The notes beneath the pieces were generated by a model. It ran no database searches. It had not been told where the DNA came from and saw only the letters and a program-made list of their open reading frames with translations. From the NCBI GenBank assembly GCA_947652605.1, contig OX393581.1:24298788-24362787 (forward strand): a stretch of DNA of 64,000 bases. The letters are read 5' to 3'. Of the stretch, positions 11,828-23,800 are shown in pieces. Made by a program: the position numbers and the translations under genes. How positions within the stretch are numbered: position 1 is the stretch's first letter; each line of letters starts with the position of its first letter. The stretch is from Elmis aenea (Eukaryota > Arthropoda > Insecta > Coleoptera > Elmidae).

Positions 11828-14800
11828 ATGGTGCGAAAAAAAATTGATAACAGAATACGCGTTTTAATCGAAAATGGCGTTAAACTTGGACACCGAACTT
11901 TATTTGTTGTTATTGGCGATAAAGGCAGAGATCAGGTAAATTAAGGATTTCAAATTTGTGAAGTAATACAGTATTAAATTACTTCTTTTTCCTTTTACGC
12001 AGGTTGTTATTTTACATCATATGTTGGCAAAAGCCGAAATTAAAGCTAGACCTTCAGTGCTCTGGTGCTATAAAAAGGAATTAGGTTTTAGTAGCCACCG
12101 TAAGAAACGCATGAAGCATTTGCAACGTAAAATTCAAGCTGGCAAATTGAGTATTAATGAAGATGATCCGTTTGATTTATTTTTGTCATCTACCAAAATT
12201 CGTTATTGTTATTATTCAGAAACACATAAAATTCTTGGAAGCACTTATGGAATGTGCGTGCTGCAAGACTTTGAAGCCTTAACTCCAAATTTATTAGCTA
12301 GAACAATAGAAACAGTTGAAGGTGGTGGCCTGGTTGTCATATTATTACGATCGTTCGCATCGTTAAAACAGTTATACACAATGACTATGGATGTTCATCA
12401 AAGGTTTAGAACAGAAGCTCATCAAGATGTTGTTTGTAGATTTAATGAGAGGTTTCTGTTATCCCTGTCTTCTTGTAAACGTTGTTTGGTAGTTGACGAT
12501 CAGTTAGCCGTGTTACCTCTTACTTCTCATAATGTTCAAGTAGTACCAGTAAATAGATCGGAAGAACCAACAGAAAATAAAAATGAACTATTGGAGTTGA
12601 AAGAAAGTCTTAAAGATACCCAACCTGTTGGTGTTTTAGTTAATGGTTGTAGGACTCTAGATCAAGCTAAGTCACTTCTTAAATTTGTTGAAGCAATTTC
12701 AGAAAAAACACTGCGGTCTACAGTGTCACTTACTGCTGCTAGGGGACGAGGCAAATCTGCTGCTTTAGGATTGTCGGTTGCTGCTGCTGTTGCCTTTGGT
12801 TATTCAAATATTTTTGTGACGAGTCCCAGCCCCGAAAACTTGACTACGTTTTTTGAATTTGTTTTTAAAGGATTCGATGCGCTAGAGTATCAAGAGCATA
12901 TAGATTATGGTTTAGTACAATCTACTAATCCAGAATTCAATAAAGCTATCGTTAGAGTAAACATATTTAGAGATCATCGACAGACCATACAAGTGAGTAA
13001 AAATATACATATACAGTGTGTCCAGAATTCGAGGCTCACCATGGGTAACTTTTAAACCGTAATAAATACAAGGTCGTTTAAATGGGACAAAAGTTACCTA
13101 CTTCATAGAGCAACACAGCGATGCTTTTGTTTTTGAAAAAAAATTCAAGGCTAATTAATTATTGATGAAAAACAAAAAATGTGGCATTTTTTTACATGAA
13201 TTTATCTCAGTTGCTATGAGATATAGCAAAAAAAGTTTTTAACAAAAGTGGTAGATATTTTTGATCACTATAAAATGGCGGCAATTAATTTTTTTAATAT
13301 TGCATACTTTACGAGTTACAGCATAAACTTGCATTTTTTTAAATGCAAACCATAGTTGATTTTAGTGTCATTCGAGAGCTTATTTTTTTCTTTTTTTAAT
13401 GATTGCCATATGATACATTTATTTTGAAATTTGACTCTAACATTAAAAAACAATTTTGATGAAAAAAATTAAGCAAGCCATGAATTAATTACGTCGAGTT
13501 TCACCTATAATGGTGCCTTTCCACGTGAGAGTAAACTACTCTCGATAGCAGCGTTGCCAAGGATACAGCCCCTGAGAGTAACTCGTGATTGGCTGTATCC
13601 TTGGCGACGCTGCTATCGAGAGTAGTTTACTCTCACGTGGAAAGGCACCATTAGCTGATAAGAAACAAAAGAACGCCTAAACAAAGCAAAAAATCAAGGT
13701 ATCAATGAATTATTTTATTTATAATATATTTTCAACACAACAACACTTAATTTACATTATACTCCTATCATACAATAATTTTTATGTCATAAATCTAGTA
13801 CGCAATTTTAAATGTCTAAATAAACATTTACAAAAACAAATTATAATCCTTGAATATTTTCACAAAAAAATAAGTTTGAAGTGTTATCTCTTCCAACACT
13901 AATTGATTTTCTACAGTAATTTCTTAAAAGCGTCTTTGTTTTTGCTTATACTATGTACAATCTTACATAAGAGAGTTGTTTATGTATAAATAACACCTTT
14001 TCCATTTGGAAAGACTATTTTAAAAATGTAAAAAAGTTAATTATAAACTATCACTATGATGGCCAAACAACATAATATTCATTATATTAACAATAAAATT
14101 CTAAATCTGAATGGTCATATTCAGTGAAATGGTTTCAGTTTCAACAGTTGTAGCAGCAAGTACTTCTATTTTCTGGATCTCTTTGTTTTGTTTATAATTT
14201 TTACGTGGTTTTTATACGAACCAAACTCTGAGATTTTTTTCCAGTTTAGAAAATACAGTTCTGTAAGGTTGTCGCCTCTCTGGTTACAAATTTATGTAAT
14301 CAGCACATGCTCGTTTTGAATTCCCTGAGCTTTTAATATACACAGAAAACATATGTTTTTTTCACAACCGGAGGAAGCCATTATTTACAATGACAGTTAA
14401 AACTGACAGTACCTGAATTGGATCTAACAAACATTTGTTTCACAGCCTATGTAATTGATTTATTATCTTTGGTTTTGCTATCAAAAATTACAAAATAGTA
14501 TTACCAATATTGGATTTTTTTGCTTTGTTTAGGCGTTCTTTTGTTTCTTATCAGCTAATAGGTGAAACCCGATGTATTAATTCATGACTTGCTTAATTTT
14601 TTTCATCAAAATTGTTTTTTAATGTTAGAGGAGTCAAATTTCAAAATAAATGACTCATAATATGGTACATCATTAAAAAGAGAAAAAAATAAGCTCTCGA
14701 ATGACACTAAAATCAACTATGGTTTGCATTAAAAAAAATGCAAGTTTATGCTGTATCTCGTAAAGTATGCAATATTAAAAAAATTAATTGCCGCCATTTT

Positions 14801-17800
14801 ATAGCGATCAAAAATATCTACCACTTTTGAAAAAAAATTTTTTGCTATATCTTATAGCAACTGAGATAAATTCATGTAAAAAAATGCCACATTTTTGGTT
14901 TTTCATCAATATCAAATTAGCCTTGAATTTTTTTTTCAAAAACAAAGCATCTGTATTGCTCTATGAAGTAGGTAACTTTTGTCCCATTTGAACGACCTTG
15001 TATTTATTACGGTTTAAAAGTTACCCATGGTGAGCCTCGAATTCTGGACACACTGTATAGAACGTAATTTTCTTTACAGTTGTCTTATTCATTTATTGAG
15101 TTTTCAATTTTTTATCTAAATTTTAACCATAACACAGCTATTATTTAAGATGAAAATTATTAATTAATTGTGTTGGCTTAACTTTAAGCCAAAATTTGTG
15201 AAAATCAAGTAAATTAATAAGAATAAGCAAGCAGAAAAATACTGTTTTTTTAACCACTGCGTATATTGGTCAAACACTGCTTTTTAACGTTGTTTATCTT
15301 GTTTTGTAGTATATACATCCAACAGATAGTCATAAGCTATCTCAAACTGAACTTTTGGTAATTGATGAAGCTGCAGCGATTCCTTTACCCTTTGTTAAGG
15401 CAATGCTTGGTCCATATTTGGTATTTTTAGCATCTACAATTAATGGATATGAAGGGACAGGAAGGTCATTATCTTTAAAGCTACTCCAACAACTTAGGAT
15501 ACAAGCGGCACCTGTTGGTGCTAACACTAACATTGTAAATAAAAAGGACACAGGGGCGGCTACAGGTCGTACTTTACACGAGGTCAGTACACATTGTGTG
15601 AGCTTAAATTAAAATATGCAGCTTGCTCTTATCTACGAGACAATGAACTGGGTTAATGTTTTTTAAATTATCAATTGTTAGTATTCTTTCCGTTGTCTAC
15701 AGCAAAGGTCTTCAAAGTGGGGTAATATTTTGGGTGTACAGAATTCATAATAAATGAATAAATTCAATTACCAAACTATAATTTAAAAGATTCTCGGTCT
15801 TATATTTCAATATGTGAGATTTTTTAACTGTATAAATGTAGCTAGATAAAAAGTTTAGTTTAAAACTACCCCAAACTAGTATATCTTCAGCCGACAGGGG
15901 TAAGCCGGTGAGATGGTTGTGAGTTTGGTAAACACTGGTCTTCTAGAGAAATGGTGATAAAAATTGAACAGTATTATATTTCCAGATAAATGTACCTTAT
16001 TCTTGGCTATTAATTTTACCAACAGGGGTAGTGCGCATCTTGTATAATAAAGGTGACCAACTTTTTGAAATTTAAGAGAGTACAGATTTATCCTCCTTGA
16101 GAAAAAACATACCTTTTAGAAATAATTATTGTAAACTCTTGAATACCAAATGTTCACAGAAAATTGTACCTTACCAGAACTACTTGTAGGAAAAATTAAT
16201 TTTAATTATTAAAAAAACAATTATTTTGGATAAAATTTAATGTTTCTCCAACAACTCACAAATATCACCACATTTAGAATTTTTCCAGGTGTATTATTTA
16301 GCAACGCTGATATAATAGTCGCGTTCGGGATGCAGCTCCCAGAGTAGAGCGGTATGGAAGCAGCACAGAGTTGGAATAATCTCGAGTGTTTGAGACACTA
16401 GATACGCCAAAGAATCAGTTGATATTAATAATATAAAATTATTTTCAATCATACGATTTCTATCTTCGTTTAAAATCACTGCATACTTTTCTTTTTTAGA
16501 CACATTTGTTTGCTTTTATATTTAAAAATATATTTAACATTAGTGGACTGACGCGAGGAAGTTTAATTACCTAGCACTTCAAATGATTAAAATATTCTCT
16601 GCGCATGTCTGCTGATGCCTTACTCCAAAAGGAGTAAAAAGAGCGACCGTCCCGAACGCACCTAATGTTAACAAATAATCAGTGGCGGGTTGTGCATAAG
16701 CACTGCAGCACCCCCAGCAAAAAAATTAAAAACCAAATTTATTTATTTATTTTTTTAATATATTAATATTTACAAGCATTACCTGTATATAAATACATAT
16801 TGCGTTTGGACATCGTAATTAAACGATTAAATGCTCTATAGCTACATTGCGAAACTGGAACTGCCAGTCTAGGCAGTGCTACTTTTCCCATATTCGGTTA
16901 GTCCCGAACTAGATTCGGCGATATTCGTCACGAGCAAGTAAATTTAACACCGGCACTGCTAATTTAGCAGTGCCAATACAGTTGGTCATATCCAAAGCGC
17001 TTGCAAACGCGTACGGCAGGTGCCTACTTTGTCTGTTTGGGCTACTTAAAGCAGTAGGAGACGAAATTTTAATTGAAATTATTTAACGACATATAAATTT
17101 ATTTATTACAATTTAAAGGTTGAAATATGATGTCTTACTGTTGAACATATAAAACAAATGAAATTTTCACAATTAACGTTAAATGAAAAACAGAAATAAA
17201 ACTAAAAATCGTCCAACACCAGATATTGTTATTAGTCAAGAAGGAATAAGTAAAATCATATTTAAGGAGTACTATGAGTCAACAATGTTTAACAGCACTA
17301 TCTATATCAATTGAAAAAAGGACTTTCATTTTAAATGATAAATTTTTAACAAAATATGAATTTTTTACACATCTAAATTTTCTCATCAATATTTTGTATA
17401 TCTCTTTTTTTACATATAACAAATGTATATATATATATTTTTGTGTTACAAAAAATCAGCAATCAGGATATTTAAATATATATTATTTATACTTTTTATA
17501 TATTGGTTACATATAAACAGCACCCCTATTCAAAATGTTCACCGGCCGCCACTGCAAATAATCTTTTATTCTTACTACTCCAGAAATCATTTTCGACTGT
17601 AAAAACTCAACTGATCTGTTTACACTGAATTCAACAAAATTAACAATGTTGTAGGTTACCTTGGAAGAGTCTATAAGGTATAACCCAGGTGATGCTGTTG
17701 AAGCGTGGTTAACAAAATTGCTTTGTTTGGATGTTACATCTGTGACACCAACGTTATCAGGTTGTCCTCCTCCTGACAGCTGTGACTTGTACTACATTAA

Positions 17801-20800
17801 CCGTGATACGTTATTCTGCTATCATCGTGCATCTGAAGAATTTTTACAACGCCTGGTTGCTCTTTTCGTAGCTTCTCATTATAAGGTAGTGTTGATACTG
17901 TTGCTTTTGTAAAAATGGTCCTAATCACAAAATTTACAGAATTCTCCAAATGATTTGCAAATGATGTCTGATGCACCAGCCCACCATCTCTTCTGTCTGT
18001 TAGGTCCAGTAGATCCTAACAGAAAAACGTTGCCGGAAGTGTTGGCCGTGATACAAGTTTGTCTGGAAGGTAAAGTTTCAAAGAATTCCGTTGTAGACGG
18101 ATTCTCGAGGGGTAATAGAGCATCCGGTGATCTTATTCCATGGACTATCGGTCAGCAGTACCAAGATCCTGATTTTCCAAGTCTTTCCGGTGCCCGTGTT
18201 GTGAGAATTGCTGCCCACCCAGATTATCAAGGGGTCAGTACTTAGTAATATTCTATTCAAGTGACAAATAATTTTAATATCTACAATCATATGAACCAAA
18301 ATATTTTTTACAGATGGGTTATGGTTCAAGAGCTTTAAATCTATTGAAAGATTATTACGAATTTAAATTTCCAAGCGTGGACGAAGAACAAAATTCTTAT
18401 CCCGATGAAATAGAAAATGTAGCTGAAGAACAACTAGGACTATTAGAAGAGTGTATAGAACCTAGAAAATCTTTACCACCGTTGCTTTTAAAATTGAGTG
18501 AGAGGATACCAGAAAAATTGGATTATTTAGGTGTTTCTTTTGGATTAACAGAGTCATTGTTGAAATTTTGGTAGGTTAATATATTTTAATATTTAACAAT
18601 ATGTATTGGGATCATTTCACATACATGTTTTCATATCTTGAATTTGTTCCACAATTCAATAGTTCAAATATAAAACTGAAAGATAAGAAAATTTGCTTTA
18701 CTTTTTTTTTAAGTTTGGCAGTGCAGTTCAATAATTTTCTTCTCATTTAATTGAAGTGTAGTTTTTTAAATGGGCTACGCTTAATAAATTTCTTGAATGA
18801 ACCATAAAACAAAAAGAACAGTTTCTATTTTAGCTTATAGTATACAGGGTGTCCCAAATTCGAGTAAATGCATGGGGTTCTCGCTTACCTTAAGACCTAC
18901 GAGGTCGGTTAAATTAGGGCAAAGTTGAGAAATTAGATGCTCATCAAATATCTGCAAAGAAAATTTTCATAGCTGTCTTAGTTCAAAAGTTATTCAAGAA
19001 AAACTGAAAAAATTGATTTTCGTTTTTTTACCCTATTTCCTAAATTTTTTAAGATATCAACAATCTGGAAGCACTTCTCCACGGCAACTTCTTACGCTTT
19101 ATATTTTGAGATAACAAAGAATTTCCAACAACGTTTCGTCTCTTCAGAACCATCAACTTCATTTTTTTAAATACGGCGAAAAATTTTTAATCTTTTAGTC
19201 GGATAGCATTTTGTCTTCTGATTTCAATGATATATGACACTTTATATCTAAAATGATATTTTACTACAAAAATTTGAGAAAAACTCAATTTGTTCAATTT
19301 TTGAATCAAATGATCTTGTAAACAAAAAAAGCAAAATAAAAAACAAAACAATTTTTTTGTTGTCTGTTAAAACTTACTTTGAAAATAATATGATTGTGAT
19401 TAATTGTATGATTTGTAACCAGCTAGAAATTCTTCGAACTTGTGCTTTTTTTTATTAAATATGACAACCTTTTTTAAGGAATTCGAGAAATGTCATAATA
19501 TACACAAAATTTTGTTTTCCCATGGCATGCTTTTTAATTTTCAACAGTTTATTCAATACTTCATTAAAATCAATTGAGGCGTTCTTTGCATAAACAACAC
19601 TTGTCAATTTTAGAAATTTTTCATTATCGCTACTTTGGCTTCTGTTGTCGTCTGCATCACTATCAGGAGCTGGAGGATCATTAGTTTCCGCGCTTATATT
19701 ATGAACTACTGGGGTTATTACGGAATTATTTTGCATAAGGGATGTCGGATATGGCGCCAATTATCCATTGAAAGTGTGTTCCCAGATTTGAAAAAAAATT
19801 GACATGTGTTGTTTATGCAAAGAATGCCTCAATTACAATATCATATTTGTAACACCTTTTATTTTCCATAATTGACGAAAATTATTTTAACAATACTCCG
19901 CAATACACGAAGGCATAGCGAATAAATAAATAAATTAAAAATGTATCACCAGAACATAGTGCAAATAAAAATTGCTAGCAAAAGCACAAATATCAAAGAA
20001 TTTTTAGCTGGTTGTAAATTATACAGTTAATCACGATCATATTAATGTCAAAGTGACAGTTTTAACAGAACAACAAAAATTAAAGTATATAAATAATTAA
20101 AGTATAGTAAAAATTACCTTACACATTCGTTTGTTACAGGAAACGTGCAGGTTATGTGCCTGTTTATTTGAGGCAAACAACAAATGACCTTACAGGAGAA
20201 CATTCATGTATCATGTTAAATGTTCTCAATGCAGAGGATAAATCACAACAAACTGATTGGTTGACTGCATATTGGGTAGATTTTAGAAAACGCTTTGTAT
20301 CTCTCTTGTCCTACCAATTTAGCGCTTTTACGCCAGCACTAGCATTAGGAATTTTATCAAACAAAGCAAGGAAAATTGATGGTCAATGCAAGTAATTTAT
20401 TTTTGTGTTTTTGTAGTTTGTTGAATTTAGTTTGTTTTAGCTTTGACCAAGATCGAACTGGATGTGCATTTTTCACAGTATGATGTAAAGAGATTGGAAA
20501 TGTACAGCAATAACCTGGTTGATTATCACTTAATTGTGGATTTGATGCCTGCACTTGCCAGAGTATTTTTTTTAAAGAAAATGGGTGATGTGCACATGTC
20601 TGCAGTACAATCAGTCAGTATTGTTTTCTTTCACTTATAGATGAATGCATTAAAATATGCGACTTGTAGGAATTGATTCACAAACGTAAAATACTTTGTT
20701 CATTGTTCATTAATCCATCTTTTCAAGAGAAAGAAATTTTTAGCAATCGAATCGAACGGAAAACTTATTTTTATTATTTTTTTTACAGTCGCATTTATTT

Positions 20801-23800
20801 AAAATGTACAATTTTTTGTTTTAGGCTATTCTATTGGGCATAGGTCTGCAACATAAAAGTATCGACACTCTATCAACTGAATTAGATCTACCTTCGTCAC
20901 AGTTATTAGGTTTATTTAATCGATTGATTCGAAGATGTGTTCAGTATTTGAATTTGGTTTTGGAAGAAAATGTGGAAAAATCATTGGTTGCCACCAAAGA
21001 TGTTGTGTTAATGCCTGTTGCTCAAAGTATGCAACAGGAACTAGAAGAAGCTGCAAAAGTAAGTTATTTTATTTGGTAATTATGTGCGACTACAGTGTCG
21101 ACCATCATAAACATTTTATGGCGGATAAGTTTTGTTAAAAAATGTTACTAACAAAACTAAGCTCGAATGTCATAATAAATAGTGTTGTGTATGTAAGTGA
21201 TTGTAGTGTTGCCAATTAGTGATGGGCAATTCGCGAGTGAGTGGCTCAAACTGAATGGCTCACTTGCGTGTTTCATCGGAGTGGATCGTCACTGAACAAG
21301 TGAGCCATTCACCCACTCTTTTACCAACCAAAGGAGATATTCGTTTGCGCCTGTTTAAAATGCATGGTTTTCACGCGACATCGTGCCTTATCGACTGATT
21401 TACCACTCCAGAGTGGAGAGTGGACCGCTGACAAGATTTTCTCAGCTTTATACCATTCACCTACCTACACGATTTATTGTAAAGATCGTCACTTTTCTGT
21501 ACAAACGAACCGCCCGTCGCTTCTTTTAATTATAGATATATTCGGAAAAAAGACGAAATGCTACTGTACCTGTTTAAATGTAAGCTATTTATAAAAAAAA
21601 ATAATAAACGGTTTTAATTAACATTTAATATATTAATTCATATAAAACACAAAAAAAAATCAAAATTTAAAACAAAAGATATTCTTATAAAAATAAACAA
21701 ATACAAATATTTGTAATAAATTAAAAGTAGTTACTATAAATATTTATATAAAAAACAAAATAAATTTTCAAAACGTAAAAACAAAAGATATTCGTATAAA
21801 AATAATTAAATACAAATATTTGTAATAAATAAAAAGTAGTTACTATACATACTCATATAAAAAAAAAACAAAATAAACTCTCAAAACGTAAAACAATATA
21901 TCCTTATTACAAAAATAAATAAATATAAATATACCGGGTGATTCAGTTTGACTGTCGCACCCCTATAACTTTTTAATTATTGAAAATAATCCCAACAAAC
22001 CTTATAATTTTGGAAACGACGACAAATTCTCTATTAAGTGATGTGCATTTGTCATCTCAACGATGACGTATGTCAAATCTGCGATAGGCAACTGTTTTTT
22101 TTTTAAAATTACAAAGTATACATTTTGTTGTTGATTCGGATAGAAAATTTAATTCTGAATCCGACCATGTATTAAAAAAGTATGCATACATAAGAAATTT
22201 TTCGAGAAAAATCAGTTTAGAGTTTATTCAAATTGTAGCAAACAGTCTATTTAACATAACAAAAAACGATCAAATCTTAAAAATTCTACTATGACTATCA
22301 ATGGAAATGTATTGCTTTGTATTCAAATGTGTAATTAAATTACTGGAACTATTTTCAGAGGACAGTATTTGTGAACACACATCACATTTTGCTTTAATTT
22401 CAGAAATTTTGGTAAAATGGTTCCAAATAAAACTTTTATTTTTGTTACTCATTTTAACTGCTACCCTGTAAACTGTTTTATTTAAATTTAAACTGAATGC
22501 CTAGCTCTGCGCAGGTGTAGCAACACATTTAAATTGTAAATCTATACGTAAAGTCGAAATTCGCCTGCGCTCGTTTAAAATGTATGGGCTGCAAGCAACA
22601 TCGTGCCTTAATAACATCAGTCCCCCCACCGTTTCTCACAGTTCATTCCGTAAGCGATTTGCGATTCAGGAGTGGTGCAGCGTCTGATAATCCGAACCGT
22701 TCTGAACAAGCCACTCTTTTGAGCGAACTGATTCAAAAGAATCAACTCACTAAAAAGAGTGATTCTGCCAATATTACACATTGTAGTTAGTTGTGTTAAC
22801 CGTCGTAATTATCGCGTTCAATAGAGAAAACAGGAAAAAAAACTGGTTAATAATTTTTCTGAGAACAAGGTTCCATGCACAAACCGACATTGCAAATCTC
22901 GCACCAGGATCTGGTTTCTATTCGTATTTTCTTTCCATCTGCACTTGTTTTAGAACAGCATCTTCTGCGAGGTTCCTTTTTGATTGGATTTGGAGTAATT
23001 TGGGAAATGAAGTGCGTTTCTATCAATCTTGTTGTATTTCTGTCTCCTTGTACATGTCGGGGTATAGTTTGTAGATATTTTTCAAAAATCTCTTCAATTA
23101 CCTCCATTCTAAATTCCAAAAAAGTTTTTCTAGTGTTGTTTGTAACTTTTTGGAAAATTACAAATGCATTGAATAGAGGCTGATCAATGAGATGCCGAAA
23201 CACTTTCTTGTAATACTTTTGTTGTTGTTTCCGAGTAGTCTCGTAGTACGAAAGTTCTTTATCAGCCCTTTCAACACCGCCCATTGTATTGTTGCAGTTA
23301 CATATCAATTGAGGTTTTATTATTACGTCATCTTTCTTTGATTTTACTGTACACGATGATGGTTTGTGAATTATGCTCAATGCACAAAGTATTTTCTTAT
23401 CTTGCCATTTTAGGACCATGACTTTACCCCTTTGAAAAGCTCTGGTTTCTCCTTTCTTAAGTTTTATGGTTCCAAGCGTTGACGGTAGATCTCTTCTATT
23501 TGTTCAATAGATATCTGTTTTGCGTTGTAACAAATAATCAGCAAGTTGTGGAGATGTATAAAAATTGTCGGTTGTTACACAATAGCCTTTGTCTAATAAA
23601 GGATCTATTAGAATCTAATAGATCCTTTATGTTACATCTAATAATTAGATGTAACACAGTTTTAGTAGACATAGGATACCCGTTATACTTATCCATAAAT
23701 GGCGTACTTTTACCAATACAAAATAAAAAATTCTAAATATGATATATGTATATCTTGTTTGCGATTCACACAAAACAAATGAATTTATGCCAAAGCGGGA

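Noticed and set aside
19120..19160. Second minus-strand CTGAAGA...GAAAC hammerhead-like string near 19145
   Set aside because: There is no room for stem II between the core motifs, so it cannot fold as a hammerhead.
22875..23183. Plus-strand 102-codon frame
   Set aside because: It is antisense to the well-supported piggyBac C-terminal domain.
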